Position numbers and translations under genes: made by a program. Positions 36,608 to 45,728 of a stretch of 64,000 bases of DNA are shown one piece after another. Below the pieces are notes generated by a model, which was given only the letters and a program-made list of their open reading frames with translations, did no database searches and had not been told where the DNA came from. Each line of letters begins with the position of its first letter. Positions within the stretch are counted from its first letter, which is position 1. The stretch comes from Rhodocytophaga rosea. GTDB taxonomy: Bacteria; Bacteroidota; Bacteroidia; Cytophagales; 172606-1. Where the stretch lies: positions 3,676,501-3,740,500 of the forward strand of contig NZ_CP048222.1 in assembly GCF_010119975.1 (NCBI RefSeq), given 5' to 3'.

Positions 36608-37825
36608 CTATGGATTAGCAATCCCATACACCAGGCGATAATATCTTTTCTGCATAGATGTAAAATACAAGGTGGTATACACTACGCAAATTCCTAGTAT
36701 AGCTGGTACTAATAGATTTTCCAGATACACATAACTTGCCACAGAAAGCAGAATCATCCGGATAAATTCGAGATAAAAAATATAAGACCGCTGTTCAAGT
36801 ATAGCCCCACAATTAATAAGCGTAATAAGTATAAACAACGTGGATACAATCATAAAAGGAATAGTCAGGTAATGTTCAAAGAGAATAACGCAAAACAATG
36901 CTGCCAGACTAATTACCAGTTGTGTAGTTACATATCCCCTGAGATTGATGGTGAATTTTACCTGCTTTTTCGGCTGTAAAAAGGTTTTTTCCAGTGCTGC
37001 TCTAATGTGGCCAGGTACATGTTCGGGTTTACTGAAAAGCAACTTTACTTTATTCCATATTCCTCTGGTTTGTTTTACCGCTGTAAACAGTTCCATCGTA
37101 AAATGAAAATGCTGCCACAAGAAACTCTTGCTTTCCAAAGGCTTGGTGAGGCCATATACAGGCTCTTCTTTCTCTTCGGCATACGTCCCAAAAAGTTTGT
37201 CCCAGATGATGAGCATATCTCCATAGTTTTTGTCCAGGTATTGCTCATTGGAGGCATGATGCACCCGGTGATGCGAGGGTGTAACGATAATATGTTCTAA
37301 AATGCCAAGTTTACCCACCATCCTGGTGTGCAGGAAGAAAGCATAGGCGCCATGGATGAGTAACATAATGGCTAACATCGATGCGGGAAAACCAACAAGC
37401 GGCAATACACACCAGAAACCAGTGCGGATAAAATACTGGAACACGGTGATCCGGGCGGAAACGGTAAAGTTAAATTCCTCGCTCTGATGGTGTACAATGT
37501 GTGCGCTCCAGAACAGGTTTACTTCATGCCCGAAGCGGTGATACCAGTACCAGACGAGGTCAACGAGCATAAAGAGAATGATCCAGGTGTATACATTTTC
37601 AGGAATATCGAGTAAGGCATAGTTCCGGTGGATATAATCGAAAACCTGGTAGAAAATGCCTACAACAAATAAATTTAACAGACGTTCGGCAATGCCTACG
37701 CTAATGTTCAGAATGGAATCGTCATAGGAGAAATAGGCTTTGTTCTGTTTTTTAGCGGCCAGGTATTCTATGCCTACCATCATGAGAAACCCAGGCACAA
37801 CAAGAGCTAAATAGTTAAGGTGCAT
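36608..37825 (-). CDS. Sterol desaturase / fatty acid hydroxylase family protein
   Basis: A 405-residue di-iron membrane oxygenase. The histidine boxes are WYHRFGHEVNLFWSAHIVHHQSEEFN (given in part: HRFGHEVN, HIVHHQSE), then HGAYAFFLHTRMVGK and HRVHHASNEQYLDKNYG. These match the HxxxH / HxxHH / HxxHH pattern of the superfamily. About eight hydrophobic segments surround them, with four more helices after residue 290 that go beyond the basic domain. The substrate (lipid, carotenoid or sterol-like) is unknown. The ATG at 37825 is a good start. It is monocistronic. Confidence 0.88.
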   Translation of the reverse strand: MHLNYLALVVPGFLMMVGIEYLAAKKQNKAYFSYDDSILNISVGIAERLLNLFVVGIFYQVFDYIHRNYALLDIPENVYTWIILFMLVDLVWYWYHRFGHEVNLFWSAHIVHHQSEEFNFTVSARITVFQYFIRTGFWCVLPLVGFPASMLAIMLLIHGAYAFFLHTRMVGKLGILEHIIVTPSHHRVHHASNEQYLDKNYGDMLIIWDKLFGTYAEEKEEPVYGLTKPLESKSFLWQHFHFTMELFTAVKQTRGIWNKVKLLFSKPEHVPGHIRAALEKTFLQPKKQVKFTINLRGYVTTQLVISLAALFCVILFEHYLTIPFMIVSTLFILITLINCGAILEQRSYIFYLEFIRMILLSVASYVYLENLLVPAILGICVVYTTLYFTSMQKRYYRLVYGIANP

Positions 37826-38307
37826 GTGATTAGTTTAATAGACTGTTAATGGTGAACTTAAAAGAAGCCAGGTAAGTGTGAAAGTATTAATTTAATGCTA
37901 TAAAAAGGTATGCTTCTGTTATATTAAAGTGATAAAACTCAATCCATTTCTTCTTATATTGAGTAAGCAAGTAATGAGCTTATAAACAGTATATTACTAA
38001 CAACATCGGTTCAAGGAAAGCGTTCTGTGATGCATATATTCTGATAGTTCAGCAGGTTTTTTGTGAAAGCAGGATTCACCAATTAATACAATGCAAATCT
38101 ATAAGTATTCATGATATTACCAAGAATAGTCTAGTAAAATAGTATAGTTTACATCATTTCATGGAAAATTTATAAAGTATATGCCTGAACCAGTACTGGA
38201 TAAATTTGTTGCGAAAGGGTCTTTAACAAGTTATTAACAAGAATTAGCAGGGCATTAACACCTGCTTTACTAAGAGTTGTGGATCTTGGAAGTTTTAAAA
38301 TCCTTGT
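37826..38307. other. Divergent intergenic region
   Basis: About 480 AT-rich bases between the sterol desaturase gene and the next plus-strand membrane gene. There is no coding frame, strong hairpin or repeat. TAAATTTG at 38201-38208 fits the Bacteroidota -7 consensus TAnnTTTG, but no -33 TTTG lies at the right distance, so I do not call a promoter. Confidence 0.35.
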
Positions 38308-38931
38308 ATGTATTTCTCACAGAACTTCTTCCGGGCAGCAGGCATCTGTTCTATATTGTCGGCAGTGAGTACCCTGTTACTTATTTTCATTCCTGAGTGT
38401 TATACACCGCCTTCTAATTTTGATGAACAAGTAGCTTTGCACACAAATCCTTATTACATCGGACGCTTGTGGATACATATTCTTCATCCTGTTTTAGTGC
38501 TGACAGCGGCATTTGGTGTAGTCGCCAGGAAACACGCAGCGTCTACTGGTTCGGCAGTACTGGGTTTTCTGTTTTTTACCTTATGGGGATTTACTGAAAT
38601 TATTCAGCAATCGCTTAACTTATTTGCCAATAATTATACCTGGAGAGCCGCTTATGCTGCCGCAACTGACAATGCTACCAGAACCCTATTAAAAACACAG
38701 ATCATAGGGTTTGAAGCAATATGGGATGGACTTTTCTTTGCCTTACTGCTTGGATTCTTTCTTTCAAATGTGTCATATGGCATTGCTACTTATCAAGGCA
38801 AAGGGCTGGAGAAAATAGTAAGTATCTGTTTCTTTGCGGGTGCAGGTCTTACAGCTTTAAGTTTGATAGGGAATTATGGAGGTCCGCAGTTAATGGCTGG
38901 GTTTATGTCTTTTTTATATCCGTTTATATAA
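38308..38931 (+). CDS. Membrane protein, unknown function (207 aa)
   Basis: No secure family; the arrangement of about six helices is loosely like DUF4386-type proteins. Hydrophobic segments lie near 8-28, 52-72, 82-102, 137-155 and 165-200. A large polar loop between helices 1 and 2 (PECYTPPSNFDEQVALHTNP) and another around NNYTWRAAYAAATDNATR may be periplasmic. The ATG at 38308 is directly usable. It converges with the oxidase gene 51 bases away. Confidence 0.65.
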   Translation: MYFSQNFFRAAGICSILSAVSTLLLIFIPECYTPPSNFDEQVALHTNPYYIGRLWIHILHPVLVLTAAFGVVARKHAASTGSAVLGFLFFTLWGFTEIIQQSLNLFANNYTWRAAYAAATDNATRTLLKTQIIGFEAIWDGLFFALLLGFFLSNVSYGIATYQGKGLEKIVSICFFAGAGLTALSLIGNYGGPQLMAGFMSFLYPFI

Positions 38932-38982
38932 CCCATATCCTGGCTGTTGATTGGCATATGGCTATGGCGAGATCCTCAGCCA

Positions 38983-40260
38983 TTAGTGAACTACCGTAAA
39001 GTTCCCGAAGCGGTTGAGAGAGAATAAGGTAGGCAGGTTTTGTTGGCCGAGAATGATCTGTGCGGCCATTTCTCCCAGAGCAGGTCCCATTTTAAAGCCA
39101 TGTCCTGAGCCGCCTCCTATCAGCCATGTATTGCTTGCCTGCGGATGTATATCCACAAGGAAGTTGCCATCCGGTGAATTGGGATACTGGCACACCCGGC
39201 TTTCGGTAAGTGGTGCGCCTTTTAAAGCCGGAAAACGGTGTGCTAAAAATGCCTTTGCCCTGTCTAATTCTGCTTTGGTAATGATACGTTCGCCATGCGT
39301 AGGATCAAACAGTTCTCCACCTCCTTTGCGGTCATAAGCCGTTTTAAATCCCCGGTGTGTACTTCCGGGAATTCCATAATACACCGTATCCTGGATATTC
39401 CAGTCAATCCATACGGGCAGGTTCTCGAAAAGAGATGATTGTGCAGCCGGCGTACCGAAATAATACACCTCCTGACGGGCTGAATACAAGATATGGCCTG
39501 TTACTTCCGGGAATAATTGCCCCAGCCAGGGACCACAGGCAAATACATAGGCATCGGCTTGCAAGGTATTTCCATCAGAAAGCTGTATCTCCTTCAACTT
39601 GTTTCCTTCTATTTTTCCTGGCAGGGCTGAAAGTTGTGTATATATGCCTCCTTCCTGCACAAAAGCTTCGGCAACTGCCTGGCATGATTCCCTAGCCTTG
39701 AGATACCCGGCTTCTTTTTCGAGGAAAACATGGTTCAGATCGGCCACATGAATGGCAGGATAGCGGTTTTCTGCTTCCTGCACAGACATTTTCTCATAAC
39801 TTAGCCCGTTCTTTTCCAGTAAAGGCAGGGCTGCATCAATGGTTTCGTCGTGCGGTTGATATAGGAACCATAATAAGCCCGTCTTGAATAAAAGCTTTTT
39901 GCTGGTTTGCTTTTCAAAATCCTGCCACAAACTGATCGCCCGCAAAGTAAGATCAAAATACATCTGGTTGGCTCCATACATACAGCGGATCACCCTGGTT
40001 TCGTCGCCGGAACTCGACCGTGAATTGCCTGCTCCCCAGGCATCGAGCAAGGTAACTTGTAAGCCTTGCCTGAGCAGTTGCAAAGCTGTCCATCCGCCGA
40101 ATGCACCCGCACCTATTACAACTATATGGGTATGCAAAGAAGGAATAATGGCAACAGATTTTACTTTTTCCTGGAAACCTGCTTTTACTTCCGGAGCAAA
40201 AGTAGCCAGTTCAGCCTGATGTAGTGTATGGAGAGGCTTATTCTCTGAGATTGTTGACAT
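38983..40260 (-). CDS. FAD-dependent amine oxidase (monomeric sarcosine oxidase / SolA-like)
   Basis: 425 residues. The dinucleotide motif VVIGAGAFGGWTALQLLRQG lies around residue 47, after a 40-residue N-terminal extension. NSRSSSGDETRVIR is the MSOX/SolA hallmark. FACGPWLGQLFPEV and the C-terminal WLIGGGSGHGFKMGPALGEMAA complete the FAD-binding fold. The family oxidises N-methyl amino acids to the free amine, formaldehyde and peroxide, with FAD covalently bound to a Cys; SRVCQYPNSPDGNFLVD probably supplies it. The true substrate is unknown. It is a single gene. The adjacent region to its right is the 21-bp repeat array. Confidence 0.88.
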   Translation of the reverse strand: MSTISENKPLHTLHQAELATFAPEVKAGFQEKVKSVAIIPSLHTHIVVIGAGAFGGWTALQLLRQGLQVTLLDAWGAGNSRSSSGDETRVIRCMYGANQMYFDLTLRAISLWQDFEKQTSKKLLFKTGLLWFLYQPHDETIDAALPLLEKNGLSYEKMSVQEAENRYPAIHVADLNHVFLEKEAGYLKARESCQAVAEAFVQEGGIYTQLSALPGKIEGNKLKEIQLSDGNTLQADAYVFACGPWLGQLFPEVTGHILYSARQEVYYFGTPAAQSSLFENLPVWIDWNIQDTVYYGIPGSTHRGFKTAYDRKGGGELFDPTHGERIITKAELDRAKAFLAHRFPALKGAPLTESRVCQYPNSPDGNFLVDIHPQASNTWLIGGGSGHGFKMGPALGEMAAQIILGQQNLPTLFSLNRFGNFTVVH

Positions 40261-40447
40261 AGGTACACAAAACAGATGCTCAAGTTACAGCAAATCATTT
40301 AAACATTCTGGATGCAAACTAGAGAAAAAGCAAACAAGCATACCAGTAAGGCTATTGTTAGGGGTAGTTGATATAACTGAATTATATAGGATGGTACTTA
40401 AGAAATAGAGTGATCGTTTTAGTAGGCCAGTAATTGATTCAGGGTTG

Positions 40448-40825
40448 CTATGCACTAAAGCAGCAGGACTGTGTACTTGTTCAGCTAACCTCTCAACTCA
40501 TTCAGCTAAGCTATGTATACATTCAGCAAACCTTTGCACACATTCAGAAAGGCTATGTACAAGATCAGCAAGCTACTGCACATATTCAGCGAACTTGTGT
40601 ACACATTCAGATTTGCTGTGTGCAAGATCAGCAAACCTCTGCACACATTCAGCAAGGCTGTGTATAAAATCAGCAAGCCTTTGCAAGAACTCAGTAAGGC
40701 TATGTACATTTTCAGCAAAGCTGGTAATTAAACAAGCTTAACTGTGTATAAAATCAGCTTAGCTTTGTACACATTCAGCAAGGCTGTGCAAGGTTTTAAC
40801 TTAGCTATAACTTCTGCAAAGCTAC
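40448..40825. repeat. Tandem array of about eighteen degenerate 21-bp units
   Basis: Units of exactly 21 bp follow each other without spacers at 40448, 40469, 40490, 40511, 40532 and so on to about 40825. The unit begins CTNTG, continues TACACA or a variant, and has the near-invariant core TTCAGCAA or ATCAGCAA, ending GG/GC. Units differ at 3-8 positions. The unit at 40721 has lost the core but keeps the length. Because 21 is a multiple of three and the unit lacks stops, open frames of 60-98 codons appear on both strands; I regard them as artefacts. Twenty-one bp is two DNA helical turns, so the core faces the same side throughout. It is not a CRISPR array. Confidence 0.9.
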
Positions 40826-40969
40826 CTCCGGATTGAAGTTGAGTCAAACCTGTTAATACCTGATATACTAAAGGCTGATGGTAATTAAAAGTTTGTGAAC
40901 AAATGTACAATGAGATTTTTTGAAAAGCAGATGAATCGAAAAGTTGCGTGTATTTCTATATATTAGAGC

Positions 40970-41002
40970 ATAAACGCACCATATAACTAGAATTGCGTTT
41001 AT
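40970..41002. repeat. 9-bp inverted repeat upstream of the DUF6794-like gene
   Basis: ATAAACGCA (40970-40978) pairs exactly with TGCGTTTAT (40994-41002) across a 15-base loop. It could be an operator or the end of an inserted segment. No T-run follows. Confidence 0.5.
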
Positions 41003-41073
41003 TTACATATTATGAGCCATAAAAGAAAAAATTCAAACTTCTCGTTAGATTTTAAAAATGACAATCAGGTGAA

Positions 41074-41745
41074 ATGGTAAAAAAGACTTTAACTATACTG
41101 TTGATTTTGCCAATTATGTTTAGTTGTTCCATTCTATTTGACTCCTATAAATCAGAAATAGATGGAGTCTACATTCCAAAAAATTTATCTCAAGCACTTT
41201 CAGAAGCTGATGAGTTTTATTCTGACTCAACAAAAGCTGAAATTATTAAAATGACTGAAGATGAATTTATTGGACGATATCATATGGGAACTGGACTTTG
41301 GATGAGAAATAACTGGGCATTATGGAAAGGTTCGCGTTTAAGTCGATACTTCAATCGTAAAGGAATTAAACATCCAGATGATATGTCCGGAATAATACTA
41401 ACCAGTTATCACCGTCAGTTGACCGGAAAAGAGATTAATTTAAAAGAACAAATTTCCAGTTATAAAGAGTACTGGAAAGAAGCACAAAAGATTAATAAAC
41501 TTGTTCAGCTTCCGAAGAAATCAAAACATCCAGCAGACAGTTTAGAATTTGGATATTCAATAGGGTATAACAATGGAACTACCAAGTCTTTATTGCATCT
41601 TCAAACTAACTCGAAAACCGACTCAATTTGGATTTATGATTACTTATATGGCTGGAAAAAGATTGGCAAAAAAATGGAGTCTAACTTGAAAAGCACGAAT
41701 AAATTTAAACCGGATTCCTTACTCAATGTCATTTTTAAGGAATGA
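41074..41745 (+). CDS. DUF6794-like lipoprotein
   Basis: 223 residues with a lipobox (LLILPIMFSCSILF), Cys18. The mature part reads IPKNLSQALSEADEFYSDS, then MGTGLWMRNNWALWKGSRLSRYF, given in part as GLWMRNNWALWKGS, and KHPDDMSGIILTSYHRQLTGKEI. This matches my recollection of DUF6794, whose function is unknown. A good ribosome binding site (AGGTGA) precedes the ATG. The gene is clearly more AT-rich than its neighbours and flanked by short inverted repeats, so it may have arrived by transfer. GTCTAAC follows the stop codon at once. Confidence 0.72.
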   Translation: MVKKTLTILLILPIMFSCSILFDSYKSEIDGVYIPKNLSQALSEADEFYSDSTKAEIIKMTEDEFIGRYHMGTGLWMRNNWALWKGSRLSRYFNRKGIKHPDDMSGIILTSYHRQLTGKEINLKEQISSYKEYWKEAQKINKLVQLPKKSKHPADSLEFGYSIGYNNGTTKSLLHLQTNSKTDSIWIYDYLYGWKKIGKKMESNLKSTNKFKPDSLLNVIFKE

Positions 41746-42037
41746 ACGTCTAACAAAATAACGGCTCATAACACCATACAGTCCGTTAACTGTGGCTTTC
41801 TAAGCGCATTGCATCACCGCAATCGCCATCAGTTTCCGGCTGTATTTGTTCCATTACTAAATATATACAGTGAAAAGAATATGTATGGAAGCAGTATTAA
41901 GATAATGTTTATCTGCTTCATTTACCGTCATAACAAAAATGCCAGCTATATGGAAACATTTCTATCTATTCATAAGCGAGCCAATGGGCTTTATTAGGGA
42001 TGGATTCCAGAGGAATAAGTAGATAAATTAAACTGGT

Positions 42038-42090
42038 TTCTGTTTAAACGATTTTCAAAAACAGAAGCAAATCTCATCTTCCGGATGAGA
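42038..42090. repeat. Two adjacent short hairpins
   Basis: TTCTGTTT (42038-42045) pairs with AAACAGAA (42059-42066). TCTCATC (42072-42078) pairs with GATGAGA (42084-42090) around a 5-base loop. They sit back to back in non-coding DNA and might belong to one structured transcript. Confidence 0.45.
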
Positions 42091-42162
42091 AGAGAACAAA
42101 ATACTTTGTGAATCAAAACTCTTTCTACAAAGTTATTCTCAAAAGGGAGTTACTTTTATCAA

Positions 42163-42196
42163 TTGATTTGCTTCACTTCCAAGTGAAGCAAATCAA
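42163..42196. repeat. Perfect 16-bp palindrome
   Basis: TTGATTTGCTTCACTT (42163-42178) and AAGTGAAGCAAATCAA (42181-42196) are exact reverse complements separated by CC only. It could be a regulator-binding palindrome, a cruciform or a terminator. It lies about 290 bases upstream of the methyltransferase gene and has no T-run. Confidence 0.6.
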
Positions 42197-42481
42197 AAAT
42201 GAACTTTACTTGAATTGCAAGCATGAAAGAGTTTAATTGCATATGTGGCCATTGAGAGTAATCAATGAGATAGTAACTGATTTAAAATAGAATAAATAAC
42301 AGCTAAGTCAGCTATAAGGCTGCCACTGCGCAGATCCACAGTTTGTTATCTTAACCACAAATAATAAAATAAACGTACAAGAGAATACAACCATTACCTC
42401 AGTTTGACCGCTGATGCATATGCTTCCCATTGAAATGGTCTTTTTCCAAAAGGAATTCTGCAAACCAAACCTGCCTATATC

Positions 42482-43387
42482 ATGAAATCACAATTGAAAA
42501 AGTTAAAACATATCTGGGTTCTTAATTTCCTGAGAAGAACTTTCAATGCCACCCGATACTACAACAAGAAATATATGGAAATTATCAAATGGGGCATAGC
42601 ATCGAATGAAGACACTAATTATACATATGATCTGACAGAAGGTAACATGTTATACCTGGCTCATATTATTTCTTTTGTTGTTCAAAAAGATAATAAAACC
42701 ATCCTGGCTTTCATCAATGAAGCACAGAATGACACCTTCTTAAAAGATCATATCATCAGGGAGATACAACAGTCAGATCTGAAGAAGTTTGCAGACCAGC
42801 AGATTCGCTTTGGCCGGCGAATGGGATGGTATGCTATGATCAGAGCTTTAAAACCCAGAACAGTGGTTGAGACCGGAGTTGATAAAGGATTAGGGTCTGT
42901 AATAATATGTGCTGCCTTACTCAAAAATAAAGAAGAAGGATTCGAAGGAAGGTATTATGGGACAGATATTAATCCAAAAGCAGGTTATTTACTAACAGGC
43001 AAATACCGGCAGGTGGGAGAAATCTTGTATGGAGATTCAATAGCGTCTTTATCAACCTTTAAAGATACTATTGATATATTTATTAATGACAGCGATCATT
43101 CTGCGGATTATGAGTACAGAGAATATCTCACCATAAAGCATTTATTAACCGATGACTCTATCATTTTAGGCGATAATTCTCATAGTACCGATAAACTTGC
43201 TATTTTCTCCACAGAAGAAGAAAGGAATTTTTTGTTTTTTCAGGAATCACCCCTTAATCATTGGTATCCTGGCGGCGGAATAGGTATATCATTTAAAACA
43301 CCAAAAACCTCCCGGCAGGCACAAAATAAAATAACTCCTGAATCTAATACCGACAATACAGTATCCATGCAGGCAGCCAGTAATTGA
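42482..43387 (+). CDS. Class I SAM-dependent methyltransferase-like protein
   Basis: 301 residues. After a basic helical N-terminus (about 1-110), the Rossmann-like core starts at RTVVETGVDKGLGSVIICAAL (SAM-binding motif I, VETGVDKG near residue 139). RYYGTDINPKAG is the acidic loop after beta 2, and DTIDIFINDSDHSADY gives motif IV. ILGDNSHSTD follows. The pattern fits the Methyltransf_24 / cephalosporin-hydroxylase-like group. The substrate is unknown; such proteins often modify surface sugars or secondary metabolites. The gene is monocistronic and converges with rlmB across 10 bases. Confidence 0.78.
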   Translation: MKSQLKKLKHIWVLNFLRRTFNATRYYNKKYMEIIKWGIASNEDTNYTYDLTEGNMLYLAHIISFVVQKDNKTILAFINEAQNDTFLKDHIIREIQQSDLKKFADQQIRFGRRMGWYAMIRALKPRTVVETGVDKGLGSVIICAALLKNKEEGFEGRYYGTDINPKAGYLLTGKYRQVGEILYGDSIASLSTFKDTIDIFINDSDHSADYEYREYLTIKHLLTDDSIILGDNSHSTDKLAIFSTEEERNFLFFQESPLNHWYPGGGIGISFKTPKTSRQAQNKITPESNTDNTVSMQAASN

Positions 43388-43397
43388 TTTTCCTATA

Positions 43398-44216
43398 TTA
43401 CCTAATATTCACCCGTTGCCTAACGGCTTCATAAATAACTACCCCGGCAGCTACTGAAACATTCAGCGAAGCAATATTGCCACTCATGGGAATACTGGCC
43501 AGCTGGTCTGCTTTTTTGATCAGATCCTGTGAGATGCCGTCTTCTTCTGAACCCAGCAGAATGGCTGAGGGAACAGAGAAATCGGCTGTATATAAGTTGT
43601 GTTCTGCTTTTTCTGTACAGGCGATCACCCGGACACCGCTTTGTTGAAGGTAGGTAAGGGTATCCTTCAAGTTTTCTTCCCGGCAAACCGGTAAAAAGTT
43701 CAGGGCACCGGAAGACGTTTTAATCGCATCGCTGGTGATCTGGGCAGCACCTCTGGAAGGAATAACTATGGCATGTACGCCAGCACATTCTGCGGTACGG
43801 GCAATGGCACCAAAATTCCGTACATCAGTAATGCGGTCGAGAATGAGCAGCAAAGGAACTTCGCCTTTTTCGAATATACTGCTCAATACATTGTGTAAGG
43901 CAGCATACCGGATAGCCGAAATAAAACAAATCGCTCCCTGATGATTCTTGCGGGTGATACTATCTAATTTCTGGGAAGGTACCCTGGAAATAGGCACGTT
44001 ATGTTCCTGCGCAACCTGTAACAGTTCAGCAATCAATGGAGAGTTACCCAATTCCCGCTGGATGAGTAGTTTATCTATTTCATTGCCAGCCTTAATGGTT
44101 TCGATTACCGCACGGATACCAAATACTACTTCTTTGGGATCTGGCTTAGGTTTGGTAAAATGCTGCCTTGGTTTTGTGTTACTGAAATCTGTCTTTCTGC
44201 GATCCCTGTTCTCCAT
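43398..44216 (-). CDS. rlmB: 23S rRNA (guanosine-2'-O-)-methyltransferase RlmB (TrmH/SpoU family)
   Basis: 272 residues. The N-terminal substrate-binding domain (about 30-105) includes VVFGIRAVIETIKAGNEIDKLLIQ, in part FGIRAVIETIKAG. The SPOUT domain shows motif 1 (DVRNFGAIARTAECAGVHAIVIP), motif 2 (AILLGSEEDGIS) and motif 3 (IPMSGNIASLNVSVAAGVVIYE). This is the knotted SAM-binding fold. By family, the target is the ribose of G2251 in 23S rRNA. A 30-residue basic N-terminal tail precedes the domain. It lies downstream of the GWxTD gene but behind a terminator. Confidence 0.92.
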   Translation of the reverse strand: MENRDRRKTDFSNTKPRQHFTKPKPDPKEVVFGIRAVIETIKAGNEIDKLLIQRELGNSPLIAELLQVAQEHNVPISRVPSQKLDSITRKNHQGAICFISAIRYAALHNVLSSIFEKGEVPLLLILDRITDVRNFGAIARTAECAGVHAIVIPSRGAAQITSDAIKTSSGALNFLPVCREENLKDTLTYLQQSGVRVIACTEKAEHNLYTADFSVPSAILLGSEEDGISQDLIKKADQLASIPMSGNIASLNVSVAAGVVIYEAVRQRVNIR

Positions 44217-44260
44217 TGTAATTTTTAAGATGGTTTACTTTACTTTTTGTTATAAATTAA

Positions 44261-44282
44261 AAAAGCCCGTTTAAGGGCTTTT
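44261..44282 (-). terminator. Terminator after the GWxTD gene
   Basis: AAAAGCCC (44261-44268) pairs with GGGCTTTT (44275-44282) with a 6-base loop. On the minus strand it is followed by TTTTAATTTA. It lies just past the stop of the gene at 44289. Confidence 0.82.
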
Positions 44283-44288
44283 AACGTT

Positions 44289-45536
44289 TTATCGTTCAAC
44301 TATGCCTGTCCTCCATTCTTCTACAGTCGGGTACCAGATCGGTTCATATTCTACATAGCGCATCAATTCATAATGGTCATCCACAAACTGATTGGGCCTT
44401 TTCACAAAAGTAAAGTTAATTTCTGAGAAGTTAGCATTCTGCGTATAGGTCCATACTTCTTTTTCACGGGTACGGGTAATCTGGTCGGGCTTACCAAACA
44501 CAATGTGCACCATGCCCATGTCTGTTTTCCAGCCTTCTTTATAGGTCGTAAATTGTTGATTTGCCTGGGCTACTCTGCGATAATACGCCCGGATGGTACG
44601 TCGGGCTTTCGATTCATTATTTCCGGCTAAGCGCAGCCAGTAAGTGTCGAGTGTTCGTTTAGGCGCCTGCGTAGATACCAGCTCTTTGATCTCGTTATTG
44701 GTACTGATATAAATAAGCGGCTTTACCAGATCGTCTGGCCTGGTCATTCTGGGAAAACGTTTGTCTACAATCAACATTCCAATGCCATTCACCGCATTGG
44801 TATCTTCACGGAAGAAATACAAACCAGGCGCTGCTAATACAAACAGTGCATTGGTAGGCAGTGTAAACATGGTATCCACCTGAAGTGTTTTAGTAACGTT
44901 TTTGCCAGCTGTAGCCATAGGAGATAAAGCCGGATCGAAGTTATGCGTATAGCGGTAAACGGTCATCTGTTTGCGTACGCCATTTAAGCTCTTAATCTGC
45001 AAGGTATCCTGCTGATAGAAATAGGTTTTCATACCCGGAAACTCGCTGTTACTTTTAAACACCGCATATTTTTCATGAAACTTACCAGACATAGGTTTTA
45101 ATGCAACCATGTGTGTTACTCTTTGTCCGGTACGGGTATCGGTTGCATGCAAGGTAAGTACAGCATTTGGCAAGGTGAGTTTTACCACATCTAAGTGAAA
45201 GGCCATCGAGCCAGGACCAGTTTTTTGGAGGGTTTGTTCAGTTACAGCCAAGGTCCGGCTGGCAATCACCTCTTTACTAGTATAGTCGGGAGTAATGATA
45301 TACCCTAAACTAAACTCTTTAATAAACCGTTGAACAGGCTGTTCATCATATATGCGCCGCCATTCGATCGTAACATAAACCCGGGAGGTAGAATCATTAT
45401 CGAGTACTTTACTCTGAAAAATCAGAGGAGCTTCATTGCCAAAATTTTCATCTTGTTGCTGGCTTGTCCGTTCGCCTGACCTGCGGGCACAGGCCCCAAG
45501 TAGGAGAAGCATCGCAAAAACAAATATGTTTTTCAT
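44289..45536 (-). CDS. GWxTD-domain lipoprotein
   Basis: 415 residues with a lipobox (AMLLLLGACARRS), Cys16. The C-terminal GWxTD domain is evident: FTTYKEGWKTDMGMVHIVFGKPDQI near residue 335, then EVWTYTQNANFSEINFTFVKR. The N-terminal and middle part (about 30-300) is beta-rich and probably an extracytoplasmic module. GWxTD proteins are common in Bacteroidota and Acidobacteriota, and their function is not settled. It is likely outer-membrane anchored. Single gene with its own terminator. Confidence 0.88.
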   Translation of the reverse strand: MKNIFVFAMLLLLGACARRSGERTSQQQDENFGNEAPLIFQSKVLDNDSTSRVYVTIEWRRIYDEQPVQRFIKEFSLGYIITPDYTSKEVIASRTLAVTEQTLQKTGPGSMAFHLDVVKLTLPNAVLTLHATDTRTGQRVTHMVALKPMSGKFHEKYAVFKSNSEFPGMKTYFYQQDTLQIKSLNGVRKQMTVYRYTHNFDPALSPMATAGKNVTKTLQVDTMFTLPTNALFVLAAPGLYFFREDTNAVNGIGMLIVDKRFPRMTRPDDLVKPLIYISTNNEIKELVSTQAPKRTLDTYWLRLAGNNESKARRTIRAYYRRVAQANQQFTTYKEGWKTDMGMVHIVFGKPDQITRTREKEVWTYTQNANFSEINFTFVKRPNQFVDDHYELMRYVEYEPIWYPTVEEWRTGIVER

Positions 45537-45728
45537 GGATAAGTGGTTATATTTGTATTTTAAACTATTTCGTTGATGGTATATAAGCGTTTGTGTTAGA
45601 GGCTAATGAATACAAAGATTTTCTGTATAGTTTTGTAGAAAAAATCTAAAAAATCCGTTAGTATCTGCAAACATAAGATTATAAAACTGTAACCATTCAG
45701 GGTCTCAATTGCAATTAACTAATTTACG

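Larger units (their letters stand above)
41746..42481. other. Long intergenic region rich in inverted repeats
   Basis: About 735 bases with no convincing gene; a 62-codon frame at 41809-41997 has a TTG start and no resemblance to anything. From 42038 to 42196 there are three separate hairpins, listed individually or in the findings. GGCTCATAA at 41763-41771 is the reverse complement of TTATGAGCC at 41010-41018, on the other side of the DUF6794-like gene. Confidence 0.5.

Noticed and set aside
40434-40741. Open frames of 60-98 codons on both strands
   Set aside because: They arise because the 21-bp unit has no stop and its length is a multiple of three. Four frames are open at the same time, and the would-be proteins are simple heptapeptide repeats without a start context.
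40448-40825. CRISPR array
   Set aside because: The units are contiguous, with no unique spacers, degenerate repeats and no cas genes in the window.
41809-41997. 62-codon frame starting with TTG
   Set aside because: Weak start, no resemblance, and the region is rich in repeats rather than codon structure.
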